64,000 nt of DNA, taken from NCBI GenBank assembly GCA_036389455.1, contig DASVPW010000056.1, forward strand, positions 1-64,000. Reading direction: 5' to 3'. The position numbers and the translations under genes were made by a program. This document shows, in pieces, positions 42,892-50,679 of the stretch. Position 1 is the first letter of the stretch. Each line of letters begins with the position of its first letter. The notes under the pieces were generated by a model, which did no database searches, was not told where the DNA came from, and saw nothing but the letters and a program-made list of their open reading frames with translations. The DNA comes from JAJKJG01 sp036389455. Lineage in GTDB: Bacteria; Pseudomonadota; Alphaproteobacteria; Rhizobiales; Beijerinckiaceae.

Positions 42892-42922
42892 ACATTGTCG
42901 TAGTACGCCAATGTGGTAAAAT
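42892..42922 (+). promoter_or_regulatory. Promoter and operator dyad of the toxin-antitoxin pair
   Basis: TTGTCG (42895-42900) and TAAAAT (42917-42922) are spaced 16 bases and look like -35 and -10 boxes. Arms ACATTG and CAATGT form a perfect dyad spanning the spacer (42892-42914), a plausible antitoxin operator. The expected start site coincides with the toxin ATG at 42929, so the mRNA may be leaderless. Confidence 0.6.
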
Positions 42923-42928
42923 GCGATC

Positions 42929-43258
42929 ATGAGAGTCGTCCGCCTCAAACCCTATCTGCGGGCGGTGAAGGCCATGGGACTGGACGAGGACGCGATGCGC
43001 GGGATCGAGGCTGCGATTCTTGCCGCGCCGGAGGCGCACCCGATGATCAAGGGGCTGCGCGGCGTCCGCAAGGTGCGCTTTGCCCTGCCGGGTCGCGGCA
43101 AGGGCGGAGGCGGACGCGCGATCTATTACGCCGCGGTCGCGCCGGGCGCCCTGTTCATGCTGACGGCTTATCCGAAGAACGAACGGGACGACCTCTCGCC
43201 GGATCAGCGCAAGGCCATTCTGGCGGCGATCGAGAGCATCAAGGGAGACCTTCCATGA
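42929..43258 (+). CDS. RelE/HigB-type toxin of a type II toxin-antitoxin system
   Basis: 109 residues. The fold pattern is that of RelE-superfamily ribosome-dependent mRNA interferases: LEDDAMRGIEAAILAAP-like helices, then MIKGLRGVRKVRFALPGRGKGGGGRAIYYAAV, and a final beta strand LFMLTAYPKNERDDLS with the conserved KNE/RDDL phrase typical of HigB-2 toxins. No ribosome site precedes the ATG, in line with leaderless translation. The toxin gene comes first, as in higBA, and overlaps the antitoxin by ATGA. Confidence 0.88.
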   Translation: MRVVRLKPYLRAVKAMGLDEDAMRGIEAAILAAPEAHPMIKGLRGVRKVRFALPGRGKGGGGRAIYYAAVAPGALFMLTAYPKNERDDLSPDQRKAILAAIESIKGDLP

Positions 43259-43593
43259 GCCGCAGAGCTTCCGCCGAAGCGCGGCCCGTCAAGGGCTCGC
43301 GCGTCGGCGCCGATCTGATCGAGGCTTTCCAGGAAATGGCCGCTTATCTGCGCGGCGAGGTCGAGGCCGAGAGCTACGAGGTTCCCGAGGACGTGCTCAC
43401 CCCCGAGCGCGTCAAGGCGATCCGGCGCAAGGTCGCGGCCTCGACCAAGGAATTCGAGCGGCGGTTCCGCATCTCCGCCCGGACCATGGAGGCTTATGAG
43501 CAGGGCCGCCGCCGGCCCGACGCCGCCATGCAAACGCTCCTGCGGGTCATCGAGCGCGAACCGGAGGCCGTGAGGCGCGCGCTCGCGTCCTGA
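43255..43593 (+). CDS. Xre-type helix-turn-helix antitoxin (HigA-like)
   Basis: 112 residues. A variable N-terminal part (1-50) likely wraps the toxin. The C-terminal helix-turn-helix reads VLTPERVKAIRRKVAASTKEFERRF then ISARTMEAYEQGRRRPDAAMQTLLRVI, the form of antitoxins partnered with RelE-like toxins (the ARRKLG.SQ.EFA.. pattern with EQGRR.P). It should neutralise the toxin and repress the operon through the dyad at 42892. It is followed by 145 bases without a gene, then the end of the kinase gene on the other strand. Confidence 0.88.
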   Translation: MSRRASAEARPVKGSRVGADLIEAFQEMAAYLRGEVEAESYEVPEDVLTPERVKAIRRKVAASTKEFERRFRISARTMEAYEQGRRRPDAAMQTLLRVIEREPEAVRRALAS

Positions 43594-43738
43594 AAGGAGC
43601 CTGACGGCACGGCGCGGCGATCATGATGATGGTCGTGATGTGGTGCGCGGTTTGGGGCGGCTTTCCCTGTGGCGTCGTGATTGCACGGTGCACCACCATG
43701 AGTGCGCCGGTGGGGGACGCCGCGGGGGGAAAACCCCC

Positions 43739-45103
43739 TCAGGCCGGCAATCTTACCGTCGCCCTCAGGCCCCCGAGCGGCGAGTCGTCCAGCGTGATGT
43801 CGCCGCCGTGGGAGCGGGCGATGTCGCGGGCGATGGCGAGGCCGAGGCCTGAGCCGCCCTCGTCCTGGTTGCGGGCCTCGTCGAGGCGCACGAAGGGCTT
43901 GAACACCTCCTCGCGAAGCTCCGGCGGGATGCCGGGGCCGTCGTCGTCGACGCTGATCAGGAGCCAGCGGGTCTCGTGGTTGGCCTGGACCGCGATCGTC
44001 TCGCCGTGGCGGGCGGCGTTGGCGATGAGGTTCGTGAGGAGGCGGCGGAAGGCGTCGGGGCGCACCGTCACCATCGGGTCGCCGACGATGTCGAGGGACA
44101 CGGCATGGCCGTGGCGCTCGGCGTCGGCGCGCAGGTCCTCGAGGAGCGTCCGAAGGTCGGTCGTCACCGCCTGCTCGCCGGCGTCGCCGCGGGCGAAGGC
44201 GAGGTAGCCCTCGAGCATGCGCGTCATCTCGTCGATGTCGCGCTTCAGGTCCTCGATCTCCGGCGTCTCGTCGAAGAGGGCGAGCGAGAGCTTGAAGCGG
44301 GTCAGGATCGTGCGCAGGTCGTGGCTCACCCCGTTGAGCATCGCGGTGCGCTGCTCGACGGCGCGCTCGATCCTCCGCTTCATCTCGATGAAGGCGTGGC
44401 CGGCCTGGCGCACCTCGCGGGCGCCGCGCGGGCGGAACTCGATCTCGCGGCCCTTGCCGAAGCTCTCGGCGGCCTCGGCGAGCGTCAGGATCGGGCGGAT
44501 CTGGTTCCGCAGGAAGAGGATCGCGACGCCGAGGAGCACGAGGGACGAGCCGCCCATCCAGAGGAGGAAGATGTGCGAGTTCGAGGCGTAGGCCTGGCTG
44601 CGCCGGGCGAGCACCCGCATCACGTTCTTGTCGAGGAGGACGCGGATCTCGACGAGGTTCGAGCGCCCGACGGTGTCGATCCAGAACGGCCGCGCGATCT
44701 GGCGGGACAGCTCCTCGGAGAGCGCCTCGTCGAGGATCGAGAAGAACGGCTTCGGCCCGGCCGGCGGCAGGGCCGTCTCGGGCAGGAAGTCGATGTCGAG
44801 GTTGAGCCGGTCGCTCGCGATGCGGGAAAGCGTCTCGCCGCGGCTATCCTGCGGGAAGGTCTCGTAGATGTCGATGAGGGCCGCGATGTCGGCCGTCACC
44901 GCCGAGGAGAGGCGGCGCGTCACGAGCTGCCAGTGCCGCTCCATGAAGACGTAGGCGATGACCGACTGCAGCAGCACCACCGGCGCGATGATGATGATGA
45001 GGGAGCGGGCGTAGAGCCCCTTCGGCAAGACCGAGCCGAGCCAGCGCGCGAACCGGCCGTAGAGGGCGGCCGGCCGGGGCGGGGCGGGCAGCCGCATCAG
45101 CAT
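43739..45103 (-). CDS. EnvZ-like membrane sensor histidine kinase
   Basis: 454 residues. A membrane helix near 35-55 (SLIIIIAPVVLLQSVIAYVF) and a second near 175-195 (IFLLWMGGSSLVLLGVAILF) flank a 120-residue periplasmic sensor region, then HAMP. The HisKA histidine is in GVSHDLRTILTRFKL near residue 265, and the HATPase domain ends with GSGLGLAIARDIARSHGG. The ATG overlaps the regulator stop (43 kb side), so it is the cognate kinase of the preceding OmpR-type protein. The signal sensed is unknown. Confidence 0.93.
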   Translation of the reverse strand: MLMRLPAPPRPAALYGRFARWLGSVLPKGLYARSLIIIIAPVVLLQSVIAYVFMERHWQLVTRRLSSAVTADIAALIDIYETFPQDSRGETLSRIASDRLNLDIDFLPETALPPAGPKPFFSILDEALSEELSRQIARPFWIDTVGRSNLVEIRVLLDKNVMRVLARRSQAYASNSHIFLLWMGGSSLVLLGVAILFLRNQIRPILTLAEAAESFGKGREIEFRPRGAREVRQAGHAFIEMKRRIERAVEQRTAMLNGVSHDLRTILTRFKLSLALFDETPEIEDLKRDIDEMTRMLEGYLAFARGDAGEQAVTTDLRTLLEDLRADAERHGHAVSLDIVGDPMVTVRPDAFRRLLTNLIANAARHGETIAVQANHETRWLLISVDDDGPGIPPELREEVFKPFVRLDEARNQDEGGSGLGLAIARDIARSHGGDITLDDSPLGGLRATVRLPA

Positions 45104-45816
45104 CAGTCGACGAGCAGGCGGTAGCCCACTCCCCTGACGGTCTGGAGATAGACGGGGTTCGCCGGATCGACCTCGATCTTACGGCGCAGCCGGTTGATCT
45201 GCACGTCGACGGTGCGCTCGTTCGAGCCGTCGCCGCCGGCGAGCTCCTCCCGCGCGACGTTCGCCGCCGCCCGGTGGCCGAGGATCGACAGGATCTCGCG
45301 CTCGCGCTCGGTGATGCGGATGACCTCGTCGTCGCGCTTGAGCTCGCCGCGGTCGAAGCGGAAGGTGAACGGCCCGAACCGGATCGCCTCGGGCTGGGAC
45401 GGCGGGGCGGCGTCGCCCGCGGCCGAGCGCCTCAAGATGTTATTGAGGCGCAGCACGAGCTCGCGCGGCTCGAACGGCTTGCCGAGGTAGTCGTCGGCGC
45501 CGATCTCGAGGCCGGCGACCCGGTCCTCGGACCCCGTGCGGGCGGTCAGCATCAGGATCGGGACCTGCGACTGCGTCCTGAGCCTGCGGGCGTAGTCGAA
45601 GCCGGTCTCGCCCGGCATCATGACGTCGAGGACGATGGCGTCGAAGACGAGGGCCTCGCCCTTGGCGCGGGCCTCCGCGGCGCTCGCCGCGGTCGTGACC
45701 CGGTAGCCGTGCTCGGCGAGAAAGCGCGCAAGAAGCTGCCGCAGGCGGCGGTCGTCGTCGACCACGAGCACGTGCGGCGCGTGGTCGGGGATGTCCACCT
45801 TGGCCCGCTCCATCAT
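45103..45816 (-). CDS. OmpR-family response regulator (PetR-like)
   Basis: 237 residues. Receiver: VLVVDDDRRLRQLLARFL and IVLDVMMPGETGFDYARRL with the acceptor aspartate. The winged-helix output domain has ITEREREILSILGHRAAANVAREELAG and TVDVQINRLRRKIEVDPANPVYLQTVRGVGYRL. The arrangement MarR gene then OmpR gene resembles petP-petR of Rhodobacter capsulatus, where PetR is needed for cytochrome bc1 expression. The analogy is inference. It overlaps both the MarR and kinase genes. Confidence 0.93.
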   Translation of the reverse strand: MMERAKVDIPDHAPHVLVVDDDRRLRQLLARFLAEHGYRVTTAASAAEARAKGEALVFDAIVLDVMMPGETGFDYARRLRTQSQVPILMLTARTGSEDRVAGLEIGADDYLGKPFEPRELVLRLNNILRRSAAGDAAPPSQPEAIRFGPFTFRFDRGELKRDDEVIRITEREREILSILGHRAAANVAREELAGGDGSNERTVDVQINRLRRKIEVDPANPVYLQTVRGVGYRLLVD

Positions 45817-46343
45817 CGGTCGGACGGCCCTCCTCCCAGAAACTCCGCGACCCGCGGCCGGTCCGCCGGGTCGATCATGGCGAACAGGAACCGGCCCGCC
45901 GCCGCCTTCAGCTCCTCGGGCGCGCCCGAGAGCGCCCGCATGATGCGCCGCGTCTGCAGCTTCGCGAGCTTCAAGGCGAGGGCGTGGCCCTCGGGGGTCG
46001 TAAAAAGGAGGCGCTGGCGCCGGTCCGCGGTGCCGGTGCGGCTCTCGACGAAGCCCTTGCCGATGAGCTCCTTCAGCACCCGGTTGAGGCTCTGCTTCGT
46101 GATCTTCAGGATGTCGAGGAGCTCGGCGATGGTCAGCCCGGGCCGCCGGTCGACGAAGTGCAGCACGCGGTGGTGCGCGCGCCCGAAGCCGTAGTCGGCG
46201 AGGATGCGGTCGGGGTCCGAGACGAAGTCGCGGTAGGCGAAGAACAGAAGCTCGATGAGGTCGTAGGCCGGGCGCTCCTCGAGGACGGCGTCCGTCGCGG
46301 CCGCATGGTCGAGGCGCAAAGGCTCGCGAAGGGCTTCGGGCAC
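45813..46343 (-). CDS. MarR-family transcriptional regulator (PetP-like)
   Basis: 176 residues from a GTG. The winged helix-turn-helix is clear: HRVLHFVDRRPGLTIAELLDILKITKQSLNRVLKELIGKGFVESRTGTADRRQRLL spread over residues 60-115, with the basic wing GTADRRQR. It starts the regulator-kinase operon and lies divergent to ilvE. A perfect 7-bp dyad at 46364, in front of its own start, is the natural candidate operator. The ligand is unknown. Confidence 0.92.
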   Translation of the reverse strand: MPEALREPLRLDHAAATDAVLEERPAYDLIELLFFAYRDFVSDPDRILADYGFGRAHHRVLHFVDRRPGLTIAELLDILKITKQSLNRVLKELIGKGFVESRTGTADRRQRLLFTTPEGHALALKLAKLQTRRIMRALSGAPEELKAAAGRFLFAMIDPADRPRVAEFLGGGPSDR

Positions 46344-46363
46344 GACTCAGGGGGTCCGTTATT

Positions 46364-46384
46364 TATGTCAGCCTTGTTGACATA
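46364..46384. promoter_or_regulatory. Palindromic operator between the MarR gene and ilvE
   Basis: TATGTCA and TGACATA form a perfect 7-bp inverted repeat with a seven-base spacer, about 20 bases upstream of the MarR start codon. The size and symmetry fit a MarR dimer. The right arm overlaps TTGACA, a good -35 box for rightward transcription towards ilvE, so one site could control both directions. Confidence 0.65.
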
Positions 46385-46453
46385 TCTCAGGCCGATTGTT
46401 ACCCGTCAACCCCGCCGCGCGAAACGAACGGTCGCGGCGGCCCGCGCCGTCCA

Positions 46454-46528
46454 CGACGATGACGCGGGAAAACTCCGACGATGTCGGGCAACGACACCGG
46501 CGATGTCGAAAGAAACCCGACGATGACG
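46454..46528 (+). promoter_or_regulatory. Four phased copies of CGRCGATGWCG in the ilvE leader
   Basis: Copies start at 46454 (CGACGATGACG), 46476 (CGACGATGTCG), 46498 (CGGCGATGTCG) and 46518 (CGACGATGACG), spaced 22, 22 and 20 bases, close to two helical turns. They end about 35 bases before the ilvE start. The phasing suggests binding of a multimeric regulator on one DNA face. Confidence 0.55.
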
Positions 46529-46561
46529 GACGTCGTCGGCGGCCAGAACAGGAGCACGGAC

Positions 46562-47455
46562 ATGGCAGCCCCCGCAAGCCCCTTCGATTCCCGCGACGGC
46601 TGGATCTGGTTCGACGGCCGGCTCGTGCCGTGGCGGGAGGCGAACGTCCACGTCCTCACCCACGGCCTGCATTACGGCTCCTGCGTGTTCGAGGGCGAGC
46701 GCGCCTACGGCGGCGAGATCTTCAAGTCGACCGAGCACTCCGAGCGCCTGCGCCGCTCCGCCGAGGTGCTCGACTTCGAGATCCCCTACTCCGCCGCCGA
46801 GATCGACGCCGCGAAGGCCCTCGTCCTGAAGAAGAACGGCCAGAGCGACGCCTACGTGCGCCCGGTCGCCTGGCGCGGCTCCGAGATGATGGGCGTCTCG
46901 GGCCAGGACAACAAAATCCACCTCGCGATCGCGACCTGGGAGTGGCCGAGCTACTTCGACCCGGCCCAGAAGATGAAGGGCATCCGCCTCGACCTCGCCG
47001 AGTACCGCCGCCCCGACCCCGCGACCGCGCCCTCGCTCGCCAAGGCCGCCGGCCTCTACATGATCTGCACGATCTCGAAGCACAAGGCCGAGCGCAAGGG
47101 CTACGCCGACGCCCTCATGCTCGACTGGCAGGGCCGCGTCGCCGAGTGCACCGGCGCGAACGTCTTCTTCATCCGCGACGGCGCGCTCCACACCCCCATC
47201 GCCGACTGCTTCCTCGACGGCATCACCCGCCGAACCGTCATCGACCTCGCGCGCCGCCGCGGCTTCGAGGTGCAGGAGCGCCGCATCCAGCCGGACGAGC
47301 TCGAAGGCTTCAACGAGTGCTTCATCACCGGCACCGCCGCCGAGGTCACCCCCGTCTCCGAGATCGGCCCCTGGCGCTTCAAGCCCGGCAACATGACCAA
47401 GGTCCTGATGGAGGACTACTCCGCCGAGGTGCAGCCGAAGCGCAAGGCGGCCTGA
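46562..47455 (+). CDS. ilvE: Branched-chain-amino-acid aminotransferase
   Basis: 297 residues from the ATG at 46562, which follows AGGAG by seven bases; a longer frame from 46481 crosses the phased repeats and is unlikely to be translated. Fold-type IV landmarks are IWFDGRLVPWREANVHVLTHGLHYGSCVFEG in parts, the PLP-lysine region MICTISKHKAERKGYADAL and GFNECFITGTAAEVTPVSEIG. It transaminates leucine, isoleucine and valine with 2-oxoglutarate. The length matches the family. Confidence 0.94.
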   Translation: MAAPASPFDSRDGWIWFDGRLVPWREANVHVLTHGLHYGSCVFEGERAYGGEIFKSTEHSERLRRSAEVLDFEIPYSAAEIDAAKALVLKKNGQSDAYVRPVAWRGSEMMGVSGQDNKIHLAIATWEWPSYFDPAQKMKGIRLDLAEYRRPDPATAPSLAKAAGLYMICTISKHKAERKGYADALMLDWQGRVAECTGANVFFIRDGALHTPIADCFLDGITRRTVIDLARRRGFEVQERRIQPDELEGFNECFITGTAAEVTPVSEIGPWRFKPGNMTKVLMEDYSAEVQPKRKAA

Positions 47456-47596
47456 GCGGGCGGCTCGGACGCGCATTCTCGCCTTGGTGCGCCAGCACTC
47501 TTGCCTTCCGACGGCCGGGCAAGGTCGCGTCTCATCATCAGCGGGTTTGCGCTGGAGACGCGCGGCTGGCGAGAGCAGGCCGCAACAACCCGTCAG

Positions 47597-48958
47597 CTAA
47601 CTCACAAGGTTTAAACCGGCAGCCACCGCAACCGGATCGACTATTCCGAATCCGATATCCTTGTTCCAGTCTCCGCCGAAAGGCTTTCGAGCCGCGCGAC
47701 GAAGATGCTCGTTCAGAGTCGCTGGTGACATGACCGCGGGGTCGAGCCGGGTCCGAAGCGCTGCAATGCATCCGACGACGAGCGGGCCGGCAGCGGAGGT
47801 GCCCTTGTCGGGCCTTCCCGGACCGAGCGCTTCCGACCCGAGGAAGTGCGTATAGGCCGCGACGTCCGGCTTGTTCGCCGCCATGCCGGCGATGCCCGGC
47901 CCCTGCGACGAATAGCCGACGCGCTCGTCGGACAAATTGCAGCCCGCGACCGTGAGCACGTCGCCGCACGCGTTCGCGCCGGTGATCGTCGACGTCGTCA
48001 CGTCGCGGCAATTCGCGTCCGGGCACTCGCCGCCGCAATTGCCCGCCGCGAAGACGACGTCGACATGGTCGATCGCGCACATCGCCGAGACGCTGCGCGT
48101 GAACACGTGCTGCGGGTTGTCCGAGTAGCGGCCGCGATGGCCGGCCGGAAAGTCGTCGCTCGGGTGATACATGCCCCAGCTGTTGCTGATCACGAGGGCC
48201 TTGTATTTCGGCGCGCCCGACGCCGTGAACGCGATCGACCAGAATGCGGAGAGCTGCGCGATCCCCTGATAGGCGATGCTCAGCCGCTGCCCGATCACCG
48301 ATCCGCCGGCCGGCGTGCCGATGAAGGCCGGAACGTCGATCAGCGTCGCCTTCGGCGCGGCGAGCAGCGCCGCATAGGCGCACATCGTGCCGTGCCCGAC
48401 CGGATAGGCGCCGGGCTCCACGTTCACGTTGGGCGGTCGCCACGAGTATTGGGTATCGAGCTTCGGGCGGAAGCCGAGCTTCTGCTCGAGCCAGTCGAGG
48501 TTGATGCCCGTATCGACGATCGCGATCGCGACGCCGTCACCGTCGAGCCCGCCGGCCCGGAGCGCCGCGACGTTGAGCCTCGCGGCGACGTCATCGGCGG
48601 TGCCGATCGGATTGTCGTTGAGGCAGGTCAGGTACGTGCCGACCACCGGGTCGGCGAGGACCGGATTACCATTAAGGGTCTCGGGCACCTGATGGATGTC
48701 GTCGACCTCGATCTCGCCCCGCACCGCAAGATGGCGCAGCAGGCCCTCGCCGAGATTGATCTCGGGCAGGCCGATCCGCCGTGCCATCGCACGTCCGGCC
48801 GGGAGCACGTCGAACGCATCGTCGAGCGAGAAGCGCTCGATCCCGCGATGAAGCCGATCGCGAAGCGCGGAGCGCACGTCGCGCCCGAACCGCTCCGCGA
48901 GCGTGGACCGGAGCAGGTCGTCGCCGGTCTGCACGGCAAGGAAGACGGGGATCTTCAT
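47597..48958 (-). CDS. Subtilisin-like serine protease (S8), no signal peptide
   Basis: 453 residues. The catalytic triad is complete: Asp149 in AIVDTGIN, His189 in VGHGTMCA and Ser388 in KGTSAAGPLV, with the oxyanion Asn307 in FAAGNCGG. An N-terminal 130-residue region (MKIPVFLAVQTGDDLL...) replaces the usual signal peptide and propeptide, so the enzyme is probably cytoplasmic or uses another route. Several cysteines (CGGECPDANCRDV) are unusual for a cytoplasmic protein. It is the third gene of an operon starting at 51336 and is less GC-rich than the backbone. Confidence 0.9.
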   Translation of the reverse strand: MKIPVFLAVQTGDDLLRSTLAERFGRDVRSALRDRLHRGIERFSLDDAFDVLPAGRAMARRIGLPEINLGEGLLRHLAVRGEIEVDDIHQVPETLNGNPVLADPVVGTYLTCLNDNPIGTADDVAARLNVAALRAGGLDGDGVAIAIVDTGINLDWLEQKLGFRPKLDTQYSWRPPNVNVEPGAYPVGHGTMCAYAALLAAPKATLIDVPAFIGTPAGGSVIGQRLSIAYQGIAQLSAFWSIAFTASGAPKYKALVISNSWGMYHPSDDFPAGHRGRYSDNPQHVFTRSVSAMCAIDHVDVVFAAGNCGGECPDANCRDVTTSTITGANACGDVLTVAGCNLSDERVGYSSQGPGIAGMAANKPDVAAYTHFLGSEALGPGRPDKGTSAAGPLVVGCIAALRTRLDPAVMSPATLNEHLRRAARKPFGGDWNKDIGFGIVDPVAVAAGLNLVS

Positions 48959-49040
48959 GGGCGGCTCAAGGAGCGATCAGGCGCTGCAAGCGGCTCCGAG
49001 GCAGGAGCACTGCCCCTCGCCTCGGAGCGGTAAAAGCCAG

Positions 49041-50615
49041 CTAGTTTGGCCACTGGAAGCCGGCGTCGTTCTTGGTCTTGGCAATCGTACCCTTGTACTC
49101 GAACTCGAAAGACCAGGCGAACTCTGCCGGGAAGTTGTTGCGCACCTTCGACCGTCCGAACTGCGGATAGTCTCCCCACATCGTCTGGAAGAATTGCGCC
49201 TTTGCATTGCGCGCTTCGTTGCGCGTAAAGGCGATCTGATGGCAGCCGATACAGCTCGTTCTGCCGTTCCCCGGATGGGTCTCGACGTTCGGATTGCTGC
49301 ACCACGTCGTCGGAGAGTTGTGCGGTGCCGCCCAAGGTCCGAGCGCGTTCGGCAACATCGGGAAGGTCGACGGCTGTCCGAGCGCGGCCTTCGTGCCGTT
49401 CTTGATCTGGTCGACAATCCCGTCGTGAACCGCCTTGATGGACGCGCCGAGGGTCTGCTGATTGCCGCTGTAGTGGGACCATGGAGCGCTGTCCCGCTCG
49501 TCGAAGGAGGCGGTCGCGCACATCTTATAGTTCTTCCACACGCCATTGTTCAGAACGGCGCTTTGCGCCGGCCGATCGGCGCCGAAGTCCTTGGATGCGT
49601 CCGGATCCCACCACAGCGAGACCCAGACCCATTCGCGCACGTCCTTTGTGACGAAATGCACGCCCGCCAGGCCCCATTCCTGACCCTCTTGTGTGATATT
49701 GGTGTAAATTTGGGTCCGATCCGGATGGACGGCCGTCGGTTTCTTCGGATGGGACAGCCCGGGCCAGGTGCCCTCCTCCATTAGTGCCTTCATCGCCGGC
49801 GGGGACGTATCATGGACCAGCACGCCTGCCGGATCCGACAGTCGCTTCCAGCTTGCCTTGATGATGACCGCGCTGCGCGGAAATTCCTTCATGCAGGGCG
49901 AAAACTCGGTGGGGCTCGGGGGCGGTTCGTTGGCATTCGAGACGTTGAACGTGCACCGGTCGATCCCGCGACTCTCTTTCATCATGTGCTCGACGAAGGA
50001 GGGGCTGAACATCGTAAATCCCTGCCCGAGCAGAGGGCCAAGCATGCCCGACACGACGTGCTGATGCAGGACGTTCGACAATTGCGCATTGGTCAGACTT
50101 GACGAAAGGTCCTTGGTCGAAAACTCCTTCATCGTATCCTTGATCACGGGACCGACGTCGGCGTTCGGATTGGCTGCGAGGACCGGCTTCAGCTTCGTGA
50201 AATAGAGCCGGAAGATCGGCGCCAACTCGCTGAACGATCCCGGTACCGGATCGCCGGTGGTCGGATCCGGCGCCGGCACCCCTTCGTACCAGGTCCGCCA
50301 GAGCGGTACGTCGACTTCGGTCACGCCGTCGAGGAGCTTGATCTTGACCGGCTGCAGGAGTTGGTCGACCACCGTCCAAGCGAAATCCCGGCGCTTCTTC
50401 ATCGAGCCCTCGAGCTCGACGAACAGCGCCTGAGGGTCGACGGCGCTCGGCACGTAATCCTTGCCGCGGCCGATCAGGAGACGACCTTCCGGCGTTGCCG
50501 TCAACGGCGGCTTCTGCGCCGAAAGCACGGCTTGCGCGGAGGCCGGGTCACCGGCGCCAATCAAGACAGTGCCGGCCGTCACGACAATGAGACCGATCGT
50601 CTTCAGCTGCTTCAT
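49041..50615 (-). CDS. Exported protein with one CXXCH haem motif, function unknown
   Basis: 524 residues with a Sec signal peptide (IGLIVVTAGTVLIGAGDPASAQA). No familiar domain fills the bulk (residues 60-440), which has an even alpha/beta composition and scattered cysteines. Near the C-terminus SCIGCHQIAF (Cys455, Cys458, His459) is a single c-type haem attachment site. It is the second gene of the operon, 64 bases after the upstream gene and 82 before the protease. A periplasmic redox or oxidoreductase-like role is plausible but not shown. Confidence 0.8.
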   Translation of the reverse strand: MKQLKTIGLIVVTAGTVLIGAGDPASAQAVLSAQKPPLTATPEGRLLIGRGKDYVPSAVDPQALFVELEGSMKKRRDFAWTVVDQLLQPVKIKLLDGVTEVDVPLWRTWYEGVPAPDPTTGDPVPGSFSELAPIFRLYFTKLKPVLAANPNADVGPVIKDTMKEFSTKDLSSSLTNAQLSNVLHQHVVSGMLGPLLGQGFTMFSPSFVEHMMKESRGIDRCTFNVSNANEPPPSPTEFSPCMKEFPRSAVIIKASWKRLSDPAGVLVHDTSPPAMKALMEEGTWPGLSHPKKPTAVHPDRTQIYTNITQEGQEWGLAGVHFVTKDVREWVWVSLWWDPDASKDFGADRPAQSAVLNNGVWKNYKMCATASFDERDSAPWSHYSGNQQTLGASIKAVHDGIVDQIKNGTKAALGQPSTFPMLPNALGPWAAPHNSPTTWCSNPNVETHPGNGRTSCIGCHQIAFTRNEARNAKAQFFQTMWGDYPQFGRSKVRNNFPAEFAWSFEFEYKGTIAKTKNDAGFQWPN

Positions 50616-50679
50616 GGTTCTGTCCCTCCCAATTGATTTGCGCAGTCGTTACGGCTCAATCGTCGGTCGCAGCCTGCAG

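Noticed and set aside
43602..43738. Possible terminator GGGGG-AAAA-CCCCC between the antitoxin and kinase genes
   Set aside because: The stem is short and no T run follows on either strand, so I did not annotate it.
46481..46561. Longer ilvE protein starting at 46481
   Set aside because: The extension would be encoded by the phased repeats, has no family similarity, and the ATG at 46562 has its own AGGAG at proper spacing.
47597..48958. Subtilase as part of a defence system such as a caspase- or TIR-linked protease
   Set aside because: It is separated from the TIR gene by several backbone genes on another transcript, and its operon partners are redox-like rather than immune-like.
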